A stretch of DNA of 64,000 nt from Mangrovicoccus ximenensis (GTDB taxonomy: Bacteria; Pseudomonadota; Alphaproteobacteria; Rhodobacterales; Rhodobacteraceae): positions 231,750 to 295,749 of the forward strand of contig NZ_QBKZ01000014.1 of the NCBI RefSeq assembly GCF_003056725.1, written 5' to 3'. Position numbers and translations under genes: made by a program. The notes under the pieces are model-generated. The model did not search any database. It was not told the origin of the DNA and saw nothing but the letters and a program-made list of their open reading frames with translations. This document shows positions 35,536 through 45,332 of the stretch, in pieces. Position 1 is the stretch's first letter, and each line of letters starts with the position of its first letter.

Positions 35536-36111
35536 CTCAGCTGGGAAAAGGGCCATCATGTCCTGAACCCGACTTCTGCAACAATGCCGCTCACAAGGCC
35601 CAAGGCAAGTCCGCGGGGTGGCGGCATGATGCGGGAGCCTGCCGGGGCTGGCCTTGCGGCGCCTGGGGCGTGGGCTTTGCCTGCCGGATCGGGCAAGTGT
35701 CCGGCGAGTCGGGCGGGGCAAGGTCGTTCGCGGGCATTGCCTAATTCATGTGCAAACATGCGGATTGCAAGTTGTGACATGCGGGTTAATCCGGCGGTCA
35801 CCTTTGCTTTGCCATTGTAAGGCTCGCATGGACGTCCTCGCGGGGCAGTGACGGAGTTTCCGGCATGGACGTCGCGTGACCGTGATGATGTTATCAACCC
35901 TAGGGGATCTGGGGGGGCTGGGAAACTCTGTCATGGCGAGTTCTTGTGCCGGCAAACGGCCGGTTGTCGATTGGGGCCGTCGCCACGGTGCCTTCGTTGC
36001 GCTGCCGTCGGCATGGCTGGTGCGGCCGCCGCAAGATGGCGGCGCGGATGCCGAGGCTTTCGGCGTGGCGGATTGCGAGCCGGGCGCGCGGTTGAGGCCG
36101 TCGCGGTCGGG
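35536..36111. other. no recognisable gene
   Basis: Decayed DNA between IS remnants, with a lower-GC patch at 35745-35910 that may hold an old promoter. TnpB, which normally follows TnpA in IS66 elements, is not recognisable here. Confidence 0.3.
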
Positions 36112-36459
36112 CTATGCGGTGCAGACGGCCTCCATGCGGAGGTCGCCGATCGAAATGGCGATGGGGGCTGCCTGGTCCGGGACAGGGTCCGCGGGGCGGG
36201 GCAGCGCGGGCTCCGCATCTTCGACGGAGACCTCGGCAAAACCGGCCGACGCGTGCCGGACAGAGGCGCGGCGGACGCGGTCGTCCTTCAGCCAATCGCG
36301 GAGCATGCAGTCATTGGCGCCGATTTCCCGGGCGATGTCTACCGGAGGCAGGCCGTCGTCCAGCATCCTTCGGGCAGCCTCGCGTTTCAGCTCCGGCGGC
36401 CAGATGTTGCGGCCGCTCTTGCTGCGCGTCACGGTGAATCCCCAGACTGTTCTGCTCAT
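36112..36459 (-). pseudogene. IS66-type TnpA accessory protein, C-terminus truncated
   Basis: A 115-residue frame from ATG 36459. GRNIWPPELKREAARRMLDD and GLPPVDIAREIGANDCMLRD form the transposase_8-like HTH of IS66 TnpA proteins that start with a TRSKSGR basic patch. The normal C-terminus (a hydrophobic Pro-rich motif after IGDLRME) is replaced by AVCTA and a stop. TnpB and TnpC are absent nearby, so this is a stranded piece. Confidence 0.7.
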
Positions 36460-36989
36460 CGCTTGTGTCGTCCTGTTCCATGCGTGGGACCGGGCGGATC
36501 GTCACCGCCGCATGGCGACCGGCACACCGCAGCCCGGCAACGCTGGATCTTAAAGCAATGCCGAAAGGCTCCAACTTCGGATCCGGGGAACCGATGCACC
36601 GCTTACGATGCATGGAAGCAGGGTCAGGGGAACACCGGAGAACCGCTTGGAGGGGAAGGCCGTTCATGCTTGCCCCCGGCTCCCGAACCGGCCGGTCATT
36701 GCGGCGGCCTGCCGACCCTTGCCTGTTCGGCATGCGGTGTCCGGTGCCGGAATGCCGGCGGCAACGCTTGCAGTGAGTTCCGGAGCATTCGCACAGCGCC
36801 GCGCGGACCTCAGGGCGGGCCCGGACATTGGTTCGATGGGCCAGTCCGGACATCGCCGCTGCGGACAAGCCCTCCATTGGTTTGGTCTGAACCTTCGAAG
36901 GGACGTCCTTTCTGCGCATCGAGACTGCCGCTTCCAGCTCAACGGACAACCGCGGGCAGTCGCCGTCTGCATGGCGAATTCCGCGGCCG

Positions 36990-37028
36990 GAACGGCAAAC
37001 CCGGCCGGAACGGCAAACCCGGCCGGGC
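36990..37028 (+). repeat. 18-bp tandem repeat, about two copies
   Basis: The unit GGAACGGCAAACCCGGCC occurs twice in succession, with the preceding base pairs partly matching the unit end. Probably slipped-strand duplication in non-coding DNA. Confidence 0.5.
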
Positions 37029-37130
37029 GGCAGGTCTCCGACGCCAGGCGGATCGCGGTGTCCGCGGAGAAGTCCGTCATCCCCTCCGGCATCGGCCCGC
37101 TGCCCCGCGGGCAGTCTCCGCCGCAGCCTG

Positions 37131-37145
37131 CGCCATCGGTCCGGC
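37131..37145 (+). repeat. dispersed repeat core
   Basis: CGCCATCGGTCCGGC, two terminal differences from the consensus core, in otherwise unassigned DNA. Confidence 0.4.
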
Positions 37146-38028
37146 CAAGGATCGGGAAGGCGGCACGATGCGACCGTCTCCGCCGGCTGCGGCACAGCTG
37201 ATGTCGGCCAGGCAGATGCGCTCCGGCTCGGCCGCGCGGACATTCAGTTTCGGCAGGCTGTGCACGTTCTGCGCCTTCGGATGATGCGTTGGCGAAGACC
37301 GGCTTGCACCTCGGTTTGCAGCGGCGGTCGGTCGTCCCGAAGGCACGGCGCCTCCCGCTGCGGCGGACCAAGGCCGGCATCTTTCGAAAGCTTGGCCGCA
37401 GCCTTCTTCGCACCCCCACAGCCCTGGCCGCGCGGCGCTGCGTCGCCATTGCCGCTCCCAATGCCCGCATTCCCGGCTGGGCAGGCGGCAGCCCGCGCCG
37501 GAGGCCGCGCAATGTGCGGCTTCGCCATTGGACCGTGACGCCGGATCCCGCCCTGCGCCGGGATCGAAACCCGACCGGCCGGCCGGGGCAGGCCGGAGCG
37601 GCCATGGCAGACCCCGGTCAGATGTGGCTCCCACCGCGAACAGGCGGCAGTGCCGTCCTCTCTCTTGCTTTGGCAACTGCATCACGGCGCGGACCGGCGC
37701 CGAGCGTCCGCAGCACCCTCGAAACGGGACGGTCCGCTGTTCTCGGCGGAAGGAACGGGCAAACCCCCGGCTGCAGGCGGAAGGTCACCGGATCCGGGAG
37801 CGCCTCGCGGTCTTGCCGCTCCGGCACCATCCAAACGTCTTCCGAAGGCTTCGAGCTGCCCGGCGCAGACCGCTGGGCGGCAGCCAGTTCCGCCCAATCA
37901 GCGCCAGATAGCGCGCCTTGGCAGCGGCTCGGGGCCGGGAATGCCGATCCGCGGATGCCGCGCAGCTGCCAAGGGCCGGAGCCTGCCGCAGAGCGGCGGC
38001 GGCGTCCTGGCCCCGAGCCCGGATGGCC

Positions 38029-38298
38029 TCAGCCGGCGGAGGGCGGGGTCCGGCCGAGTTCCTCCATCAGCCATTCGGCACGCGCGATCTGCTCGCGCGC
38101 CACGGCGAGCTTGTGTTCGAGGCGCTCGCGCGTCCCGTCATCCGGGGCGGCGGCGATCTCCTCCGCCAGGGCGTGCTCCTTCCGGTGCAGCTTGCCGAGG
38201 ATCCGCGCGACATGGTCCGGGCGGATCTCGCTCGCATTGCCGCTCTCTTGGCGGGACCGGTAATCGGCAAGCTTGGCGGCCAGCTTCTTCAGTCCCAT
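38029..38298 (-). CDS. small helical protein after Na/Pi transporter
   Basis: An 89-residue, almost entirely helical charged protein (LKKLAAKLADYRSRQ, ILGKLHRKEHALAEEIAA, ERLEHKLAVAREQIARAE), likely a coiled coil. ATG 38298 overlaps the transporter's stop by 10 bp, so it is translated with it. I do not recognise the family; position suggests a helper or regulator of the transporter. Confidence 0.65.
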   Translation of the reverse strand: MGLKKLAAKLADYRSRQESGNASEIRPDHVARILGKLHRKEHALAEEIAAAPDDGTRERLEHKLAVAREQIARAEWLMEELGRTPPSAG

Positions 38299-40184
38299 CG
38301 CATCGGCTCCCGCGAAACGAGACCGGCAGGATGCCGGGTCTCCCGGATGGCAGTTCCCCCGCCGGCCCCGCCCGGCTCGGCGGCCGCGCCGGGCTCCCCC
38401 GGATGGGGCAGTTCGTCTTCGTCGAGCGCGAGCAGCTTCTCGACTTCGGCCATGGCCAGGTCGCGTTCCATGTAGCAGCGCCGCGCGGCATCTGTCAGCA
38501 GCCGCATTGCCGCGTAGGCATAGCGCGAGTCGTTGAGGAAGGAGGTCGCCCGCTCCGCCGACAGCAGGTCCGAGCGGATCAGCCTGTCCACCCGCTCGGA
38601 GGTGGCCCGTGCGTCATGCTCGATCTGCACCCGCTCCTGGTCGAGCCAGAGCGCGCTGCGCTCCTCGGGATCGGCCAGGGACAGCGCATGGATCTCGGCG
38701 GCAATCCGCGCCAGCTCCGCCCGCAGCCCGTCATAGAGCTCGGTGGTCACGCCGAAGGACCGCGTGGTGTAGCGCTGGACGTTCTTCCTCAGGTGCTTGA
38801 CCGATTTGACCGCCTGCACGACATCCCCGGCCACGTCGCGCAGCTCGTAGACCCGGTCGGCAATCTCGGGGGCGAATTTCCGGTCGCCGATATGGCTGGA
38901 GAATTCCAGGATGGCGGCATGGAGCGACTTGACGCGCCGCTCATAGGCATCGTCGTAATCGAGCGGGATGGCGGCCCGGGCGGCGCGCACGGTGCCCTCG
39001 AGATCTGCGCTGCCGAAGACCGTCTTCTCATCGAGATTCAGCCCGTGCAGGATCAGCCCGAGGGCGTTGTCGGTGAGATGCTGCACCTCCTTGCGCAGGG
39101 CGGTCTCGAAGGTCAGCGGCAGGTCGTCCACCGCCTGGTTGAGGTAATGCGGCTGGCTGGTCTCCGGCAGCTTCTCCGGCAGCCAGCGTTCGAGCGCCGC
39201 GACCAGCCGGTCGAGCAGCGGCAGCATCAGCACGACGCCGAGCAGGTTGAAGACCGTGTGGAAGACCGCGAGCTTCAACGCGTAGTCGTCTGCCGCGATG
39301 CCGAGCCCGGCGGCGATCCGGTCGACCGCGCCGGCAAGCGGCGTGATGAAGGCAAGCGCGACGACGGCCGTGACGGCGTTGAAGACCAGATGCGCCAGCG
39401 CCAGCCGCCGCCCCTGGACGTTGGCGCCGAGCGCGGCCAGGATCGCGGTGACGGTCGTGCCGACATTCGAGCCGATCGCCAGCGCCAGCGCATTTTCGTA
39501 TGTCAGCTGCCCCGAGGCCAGCGCGGTCAGGATCAGCACCATCGTGGCGTGGCTCGATTGCATGACCACCGTGGCGGCGGCGCCGATCACGGCATAGACC
39601 GCCAGCCCGGCAAGGCCGGTCAGGGCAAACCGGGTCAGGTCGATCTGCTCCTGGAAGGTGTCGAACCCGTCCTTCATGAAATGGATGCCGAGGAACAGGA
39701 AGCCGAGCCCGCCGAGCGCGAGTCCCGCGCCGCGCAGCGGCTTGGACGACTGGAAGACCAGCAGGATGCTGAGCGCCAGCATCGGCATGGCATAGGCGGC
39801 GATATCGACCTTGAGCCCCAGCCCGGCGACCAGCCAGGCTCCGGTCGTGGTGCCGATATTGGCGCCGTAGATGATGCCGACCCCGCCTGCGAGCGTGATC
39901 AGCCCGGCGCTGAGGAAAGAGATTGTGATCACCGAGACGAGCGAACTCGACTGCAGGAGCGAGGTGGTGACGAAGCCCGAGAGCAGCGCGCGCAGCTTCG
40001 ATCGGGTGGCGCCGGCCAGCACCCGCTCCATGGCGCCGCTGCCGAAGAGCTTGAACCCGTCCTCGAGCATGAACATCCCGAAGAGGAAGACCGCGACCCC
40101 GGCGGCGATCTCCTGCAGGTCGGGAACGCGCCAGAAAGCCAGGATCATGCCTGCCATGGCGGCGGGAAGGACATAGCGCTTCAT
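38289..40184 (-). CDS. Na/Pi cotransporter family protein with PhoU-like domain
   Basis: A 631-residue protein. The N-terminal half has about nine membrane helices and the two inverted Na_Pi_cotrans repeats with QSS motifs (SLLQSSSLVSVITI and VVMQSSHATMVLIL). From about residue 340 a soluble region of long helices (EVQHLTDNALGLILHGLNLD, RVKSLHAAILEFSS) resembles PhoU. Homologue YjbB exports phosphate in E. coli; direction here is unknown. ATG 40184 chosen because the first helix follows. The C-terminal 30 residues are Gly/Pro-rich. Confidence 0.9.
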   Translation of the reverse strand: MKRYVLPAAMAGMILAFWRVPDLQEIAAGVAVFLFGMFMLEDGFKLFGSGAMERVLAGATRSKLRALLSGFVTTSLLQSSSLVSVITISFLSAGLITLAGGVGIIYGANIGTTTGAWLVAGLGLKVDIAAYAMPMLALSILLVFQSSKPLRGAGLALGGLGFLFLGIHFMKDGFDTFQEQIDLTRFALTGLAGLAVYAVIGAAATVVMQSSHATMVLILTALASGQLTYENALALAIGSNVGTTVTAILAALGANVQGRRLALAHLVFNAVTAVVALAFITPLAGAVDRIAAGLGIAADDYALKLAVFHTVFNLLGVVLMLPLLDRLVAALERWLPEKLPETSQPHYLNQAVDDLPLTFETALRKEVQHLTDNALGLILHGLNLDEKTVFGSADLEGTVRAARAAIPLDYDDAYERRVKSLHAAILEFSSHIGDRKFAPEIADRVYELRDVAGDVVQAVKSVKHLRKNVQRYTTRSFGVTTELYDGLRAELARIAAEIHALSLADPEERSALWLDQERVQIEHDARATSERVDRLIRSDLLSAERATSFLNDSRYAYAAMRLLTDAARRCYMERDLAMAEVEKLLALDEDELPHPGEPGAAAEPGGAGGGTAIRETRHPAGLVSREPMRWD

Positions 40185-40543
40185 CGGGCCCGTGCTTTCA
40201 TTGTGCCGTCTCCTTCCGGCCGTGGGGCTCCAGCTTTGCGCCTTTCCGTTCCGCTCCGTCAATGCGGACCTTCCGTCAGCGTCCGCCGCGGGCAGACATG
40301 GGGTCACGCTGTGACCGGGCCCGGATCGCCGTCGCCATATGATGTACATCGCGCCAATCCGCGGTCCGGGGGCAAGGTCAGTCGCGACCGGCACGAAAGG
40401 GCTGCCGCCAGGCGCGCGCTGCGCTTGGCACGACCGGCAGGTTCGGGCTGCCAAGGTTCCTGCCTGTGGCCAGGCGCGAGCGGCAGCCATTGCCGTCGCG
40501 AAGTCTGTCGGCGCTCGCGGACCCCGCGTCGTCCGGGTCCATG
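40185..40543. other. no recognisable gene
   Basis: 359 bp upstream of the Na/Pi gene and downstream of the GIY-YIG-like gene. No family, RNA or clear promoter recognised. Confidence 0.35.
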
Positions 40544-41047
40544 TCACGACTTCCGCTGCGGTATTCCGGTTCCTCCGGTCTTGCGCTGCAGCGCTGTGTC
40601 GTAGGTGCGGGCGAGATATTTGCCTGCGCCCCTGTTGGTGACAATAACATCCTCGTAGAGCGTGTAGCTTTTCATCTTCGCGGTGTTCTCGGGCGGATTT
40701 CGGCCGAACACCAGCGCGCTTTCCACATCTTCGAGAAGGCGCGAGGTCGCCTCGCCGGTCGTCCAGAGATGGCCGAACTTGACCGTCACTGCACTGCCAG
40801 AGGCCATCAGCCTGCCGATCCAGTCTTTCTGGTGCTCGGTCATCCGCTGGTAGAGATCACGATAGGCACTCTTGACGATGCCGATGTACATTAACTCGGC
40901 GGAAGACGACCCAGCCTCGCGTTCCAGCAACATGTAAAGGGCATAGGTGGCATCGCGCATCGTGTAGAGATGGGCGCGTTTCGAAGTGTCGAAGGGCACC
41001 GCCTTTTCCCATTCCACGGTCACCCTCAAAGGGCCATCGTTTGCCAT
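40544..41047 (-). CDS. GIY-YIG-like protein
   Basis: A 167-residue protein (ATG 41047; ATG 41083 would add 12). The segment ATYALYMLLEREAG...ELMYIGIVKSAYRDLYQRM resembles the GIY-YIG nuclease core (tyrosine strand, YIG motif, helix with Arg), followed by LEDVESALVFGRNPPENTAK where the metal-binding Glu would lie. Such domains are found in homing, repair and restriction enzymes. Codon usage is less GC-biased than in the flanks, suggesting transfer. Alternative: a non-catalytic relative. The frame seems intact. Confidence 0.5.
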   Translation of the reverse strand: MANDGPLRVTVEWEKAVPFDTSKRAHLYTMRDATYALYMLLEREAGSSSAELMYIGIVKSAYRDLYQRMTEHQKDWIGRLMASGSAVTVKFGHLWTTGEATSRLLEDVESALVFGRNPPENTAKMKSYTLYEDVIVTNRGAGKYLARTYDTALQRKTGGTGIPQRKS

Positions 41048-41490
41048 GGCACCGGCCTCCGCACCGAAGCTCAATGTCGCCATGCCGGGCTTGAACGCCG
41101 TGCATGCCGTGGCGGAGTTGCCGAGGCCGCAGTCGCCAGCCGGCGAGTCATGCTGCTGCGAGGATAAGTCTCGCATGACGTTATTGGCAAGGCTGATCGC
41201 TTTCTGCTGCCTTCGCCAGCACGGCCGAAGACGGTGAATGACCGGACTTGGGAGCACATGCCCGACCGGCGAGGTTGAAGCTCTGACCGTTGCGACCGGC
41301 AGAAAGGGGTGAAAGGGGCCCGACGGGGACGACAGGCGAGCGGCTGGGTCCGCTCCGCGGCCCAGGATGGTGACGTTGGTTAAATCACCGGTGACGCGCC
41401 AAAGCTCCCGCGCTGTCGAAAGGCGGTGGAAAGCCCCCAATTAGGCTTTTTTCGTTTTCATGGTAGCATGGGGCGAGGAGGGTAGCCAAC
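41048..41490. other. gap between divergent lower-GC genes
   Basis: 443 bp holding the divergent promoters of the GIY-YIG-like gene and the methyltransferase; lower GC than its surroundings. No small gene is convincing. Confidence 0.35.
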
Positions 41491-42300
41491 TTGTCCGAGA
41501 AGGCAGCCGAATTTATCGGGGACATCCCCACACACTATGACGCTGGCCTCGGTCCAGTTCTGTTTGCCGACTTCGGCGACAAGCTGGTAGCCGAAGCTTG
41601 CAAGGGTTCGGCGGCAAAGGTCCTGGAATTGGCAGCCGGCACCGGCATCGTCAGCAGAAAACTTCGGGATTGCTTGCCCGGAGAGAGTTCCATGCTGGTT
41701 ACCGACCTCAACGCTCCGATGCTCGACGTGGCGCGGCAAAAATTTTCGGAGGGCGAGAACGTAGATTTCAAAGTCGCCAACGCAATGGAGCTGGATTGCC
41801 GCGATGACGCGTTCGATCTTATGGTCTGCCAGTTCGGCGTGATGTTCTTCCCTGACAAACCTGCCTCGTTTCGAGAAGCGGCACGCGTGCTCGAGCCCGG
41901 CGGGCGCTACGTGTTCAACGTGTTCAGCGCCATGCAAGAGAACCCATATTCGCTAATCGCCTACGGCGTTCCCGCGCAATTCTTCCCCGGCACCCCCCCG
42001 GGGTTCTACAAGATCCCCTTTCACTACGGGAACCCTGAAAAGGTTCGGCAAGATCTGGCAACCGCAGGTTGGCGGGATGTCAAGAACGAAACGATCCGGC
42101 TGAGCAAGAAAATCGTCGATCCCGAAGGATTTGCCAGAGGGCTCGTCTTCGGCAATCCACTGATTGATGAAATCAGGAGCCGAGGAGGCGTTGACCCGGA
42201 AACTGTCTTCACGGCGGTTCTCAGAGCCCTCAATGTGATGTTCGGCCCATCCGACATGAAGATGCCGCTGGAAGCGACGAGGTTTACCTGTACGTGTTGA
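41491..42300 (+). CDS. class I SAM-dependent methyltransferase
   Basis: A 269-residue methyltransferase starting at TTG 41491 behind GAGGAGG. Motif I KVLELAAGTGIVSRKL, acidic motif MLVTDLNAPMLDVARQKF, then DAFDLMVCQFGVMFFPDKP and LEPGGRYVFNVFS. It belongs to the broad ubiquinone/menaquinone-methyltransferase-like group; the acceptor is unknown. The last residues (RFTCTC) look abnormal, and relatives end differently, so the tail may be altered by the decayed DNA that follows. Lower GC than the window average. Confidence 0.8.
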   Translation: MSEKAAEFIGDIPTHYDAGLGPVLFADFGDKLVAEACKGSAAKVLELAAGTGIVSRKLRDCLPGESSMLVTDLNAPMLDVARQKFSEGENVDFKVANAMELDCRDDAFDLMVCQFGVMFFPDKPASFREAARVLEPGGRYVFNVFSAMQENPYSLIAYGVPAQFFPGTPPGFYKIPFHYGNPEKVRQDLATAGWRDVKNETIRLSKKIVDPEGFARGLVFGNPLIDEIRSRGGVDPETVFTAVLRALNVMFGPSDMKMPLEATRFTCTC

Positions 42301-42889
42301 ATTCCGTCGAGACCTTGCCCGGGAAGCCCGGAAAATTCCGTTGAGAACCGCCCCATGTGCGGACTCGCCCCTGACTTGATCATCGGGGGCAACGGAATGA
42401 TCGACATGGCATTTCCGGGCACGATCCGACGCTGGCCATTATCGGACCAGCTCCCGATCCGGAAAATATCCCTGCGTACCGGGTTATCCCGGAGCGAGGC
42501 GCGCGCCGCCACCGGTCCGAGGCTGCGCCGAGCGATCCGCAATCATCTTAGGCCGGAACGGTGGTTCCGAAGTTCCAGGGTCCCGAACGGCCGGACAAGC
42601 TGGATCCTAACGGGGGGCAAACTGGCGGCCTGGCCGAAGACCGAGGCGGTCAAGCCGCGGAAGCACCTGCACGCCGGACCCGCAAGCTCGGGCTGCGAGG
42701 GCTCCTGCAACCGGGTGGCCGCCTTCGCCCCGCTGGAAAGAGGAGCGCCAGCAACAGAGCCAGCCAAGATGACGACCACGCTCCTCGACCGTCTTCCCCA
42801 CCGCTGCACGCGCCGCCGCCAGCGATGCTTGGACCGGTGGCGGTTCTGGCCAGTTTCGCGCAGATGACGGGGGGTCCCGTGCCCTTCGG
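42301..42889. other. decayed DNA with two dispersed-repeat cores
   Basis: 589 bp without a recognisable gene. Cores lie at 42507-42521 (forward, CGCCACCGGTCCGAG, exact) and 42828-42842 (reverse, one mismatch). Confidence 0.45.
42507..42521 (+). repeat. dispersed repeat core (exact)
   Basis: CGCCACCGGTCCGAG, identical to the core of reference copy A. Its partner at 42828-42842 lies in the opposite orientation 320 bp away. Confidence 0.6.
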
Positions 42890-43327
42890 TCAGATCATCT
42901 CGATCCGGACGGGATAGGTGCCCTTGTGCAGCAGGGGCGCCACGTCGCCCTCGATACGGCCCAGCCGGATCAGATCGTCGCGGAAGGTGTAGTCGTCGTG
43001 GAAGAGCGCAAGGTTCCCCCAGCCGAGGAAATAGCACAGATCCCCCGGCGTCTCGTCGTGGAATGGCTCGAACCCGCCTTCGTCGAGGCGGCGCGGCAGA
43101 TGGACGATCTTTTCGTTTGTCGAAAAGTCCCGGATCTCGAGATCGGAGGGCAGCATCGAGATCAGGTCGCGCACCGTCGGATTGTCAAACAGCTGATAGA
43201 TCACCTGCTGATCGTCGAAGCCGACCCGCATCCGCATGGATTGCGCGCGGGCCGCGGCGGGCACCAACAGGGCGCTTGCGCCACCGGCCAGAACGGCGCG
43301 GCGGGTCGGGAGGATGGGGCGTGTCAT
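42890..43327 (-). CDS. Tat-exported cyclophilin-like fold protein
   Basis: A 145-residue protein with a twin-arginine-type signal (PTRRAVLAGGASALLVPAAA). The mature part fits the cyclophilin-like domain found beside flavodoxin and efflux genes: QVIYQLFDNPTVRDLISMLP, then GDLCYFLGWGNLALFHDDY and LIRLGRIEGDVAPLL. Catalytic activity is not established for the family. It is 3 bp downstream of the MFS gene and translated with it. Confidence 0.75.
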   Translation of the reverse strand: MTRPILPTRRAVLAGGASALLVPAAARAQSMRMRVGFDDQQVIYQLFDNPTVRDLISMLPSDLEIRDFSTNEKIVHLPRRLDEGGFEPFHDETPGDLCYFLGWGNLALFHDDYTFRDDLIRLGRIEGDVAPLLHKGTYPVRIEMI

Positions 43328-43330
43328 GGG

Positions 43331-44497
43331 TCAGCTCTCCGTGTTCGGTTTCAGAAGGTGGCGGCCCGTGCCGGTGATCGCAAGCGCGACGACGGCCATC
43401 AGCACACTTCCGGCAAAGGTGGCCCCGATCGAGATCAGGTCCAGCAGCAAGCCGCCGATCACGCCGCCCAGCAGGATCGACGCCTGGATCACCGCCACCA
43501 TCAGCCCGCCCGCTGCCTCGGGCAGGTCGTCCACGTTGCGCGACATCCAGCTCATCCAGATCACCGACATGGCGGTGTTCATCGCGCCCCAGATCGCCAG
43601 CAGGGCCCCCGCCGCGATCACCGATCCCCCGGCAACCAGCAGCGCGGCCGTACAGCCGCCCATCACCAGCGCCGGCAGGCGCAGCATCCGCTCGACCCGG
43701 TCCCCGGCCATGCGGCCTGACAGCGACGAGCCGACGAAGCCAGCTCCCCCGAGCACCAGCAGCAGCACGGAAAGCAGGTCGACCCCAACGCCCGTGACCT
43801 GCTCCAGGAACGGCCGTAGGTAGGTGAACATGGTGAAGGCCGAGCCCCAGGTGAAGGTGATTGCCAACAGCCCGCGCCGGAAATGGCGCCGCCGCAGGAG
43901 CGTGCCGAAGGTGGCAAAGTTCTGCCGCGTCTCGACCGGCAGCGACGGCAGCGCGACGATGTGCCAGACAAGATTGAGCGCCACAGCCGGTGCCAGCGCC
44001 CAGAACACGCCGCGCCAGCCGACGATGTCGCCAAGGTAGCTTCCCAGCGGCGCAGCAAAGGCAGCCGCAATCGCCTGTCCGCCGTACATCAGCCCAAGCG
44101 CGCGGGGCACGTCGCGATCCGGCACCAGCCGCATGAGGATCGATGTCGCCAGCGACCAGAACCCGCCGACGCATACCCCGAGCAGCGCGCGCCCCGCCAT
44201 CAGCACGGCGAAGGACGGCGCCAACGCCACCACGACCAGTGAGATCAGCATCAGCCCCGTCAGCACGACCAGCACCGTCTTGCGGTTGATCCGGCCGGCA
44301 ACCGTGGTGATCGCTAGGCTGGTCGCCACCGCAAACAGCCCGCTGATCGAAATCGCCTGCCCGGTCTGCCCGGTGGTGGCGCCAAGCCCTTCGGCCATTG
44401 GCGTCAGCAGGCTGACCGGCATGAATTCCGACGCGATCAGCATCGCCACGCAGAGCGACATCGACAGCACCGCAGCCCAGGCGCCTCGGTCCGCCAT
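43331..44497 (-). CDS. MFS transporter (arabinose/purine-efflux or drug-efflux type)
   Basis: A 388-residue major-facilitator protein with twelve helices, of the YdhP/AraJ/NepI-like branch: SMSLCVAMLIASEFMPVSLL, the motif-A-like VAGRINRKTVLV, GRALLGVCVGGFWSLATSI and GSYLGDIVGWRGVFW. Exports small molecules by proton antiport; substrate unknown. ATG 44497 is used; TTG 44527 is an alternative adding ten residues. It leads a two-gene unit with the cyclophilin-like protein and is divergent from the hydrolase at 44754. Confidence 0.9.
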   Translation of the reverse strand: MADRGAWAAVLSMSLCVAMLIASEFMPVSLLTPMAEGLGATTGQTGQAISISGLFAVATSLAITTVAGRINRKTVLVVLTGLMLISLVVVALAPSFAVLMAGRALLGVCVGGFWSLATSILMRLVPDRDVPRALGLMYGGQAIAAAFAAPLGSYLGDIVGWRGVFWALAPAVALNLVWHIVALPSLPVETRQNFATFGTLLRRRHFRRGLLAITFTWGSAFTMFTYLRPFLEQVTGVGVDLLSVLLLVLGGAGFVGSSLSGRMAGDRVERMLRLPALVMGGCTAALLVAGGSVIAAGALLAIWGAMNTAMSVIWMSWMSRNVDDLPEAAGGLMVAVIQASILLGGVIGGLLLDLISIGATFAGSVLMAVVALAITGTGRHLLKPNTES

Positions 44498-44753
44498 GTC
44501 CGGCTGTTCGAAGGGGGTATCCGTCAAGATCGGCTCCGTCTGTCTGTTTCCCGCCCTTGTTATCCGTTCTGCAAGGGTTCGATTATGCGGGAATTTTGCA
44601 TGCAGTGATGCGCGGCATCGATCAAAGCGCGGTTCCGGAGCTGCCCCCCCCATTCATGAGGAAGGCTCATGACGACATGCGGATTCATGCCTCTAATAGC
44701 GCAGTCCGGACGTCCCACCTTTCACTCAGCAACAGCAACCACAGGGATCGACG

Positions 44754-45332
44754 ATGACCGAGACACCGCAAATCTCCGCCGAAGCCGACGTCACCAACGA
44801 AGGCCGCCGCAACCTGCTCAAGATGGCTGGCGTCAGCGCCGCCGCGATCGCCGCTTCGTCCTTCGGCAATCCGCTGCGCGCCCAGACCGGCGACTGGGAC
44901 AAGACCTTCCCGAAAAGCGACGCGGTCGAGCATGCCAAGGTCGAGTTCGTCAACCGCTACGGCATCACGCTGGTGGGCGATCTCTACATGCCAGCCGAGC
45001 GGCCCGAGGGCCGGATGCCTGCGCTGGCCGTGGCCGGCCCTTTCGGCGCGGTCAAGGAGCAGGCCGCTGGCCTTTACGCGCAGATCATGGCGGAGCGCGG
45101 CTTCGTCACCCTCGCCTTCGATCCGTCCTATGTCGGCGAAAGCGGCGGCCAGCCGCGTTCGGTGGCCTCGCCGGACATCAACACCGAAGACTTCATGGCG
45201 GCGATCGATTGCCTCGGGCTGCATGATGCGGTGAACCGCGAACGGCTTGGCATCATCGGCATCTGCGGTTTCGGTGGCATGGCGTTGAACGCTGTGGCAG
45301 CCGACAAGCGGGTGAAAGCGGTGGCGACCACA
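44754..45332 (+). pseudogene. exported dienelactone-hydrolase-like gene, 5' half
   Basis: About 193 codons: a Tat-like signal (NEGRRNLLKMAGVSAAAIAA), then an alpha/beta hydrolase half with GDLYMPAERPEGRMPALAVA, FVTLAFDPSYVGESGG and the nucleophile elbow IIGICGFGGMALN (Cys nucleophile). It stops abruptly after KAVATT at 45332, where the next 357 bp carry the continuation on the other strand. Full length would be about 340 residues. ATG 44754 overlaps no other gene and is divergent from the MFS gene. Confidence 0.8.

Larger units (their letters stand above)
36460..38028. other. no recognisable gene; decayed mobile DNA
   Basis: About 1.57 kb between the TnpA remnant and the 89-residue gene. I recognise no protein on either strand. 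It holds one dispersed-repeat core (37131-37145, CGCCATCGGTCCGGC) and a short tandem repeat (36990-37028). Confidence 0.35.

Noticed and set aside
36990..37028. Possible CRISPR or satellite start
   Set aside because: Only two 18-bp tandem units with no spacers.
37650..40604. 984-codon plus-strand frame across the Na/Pi transporter
   Set aside because: Shadow frame; the membrane helices and QSS motifs are on the minus strand.
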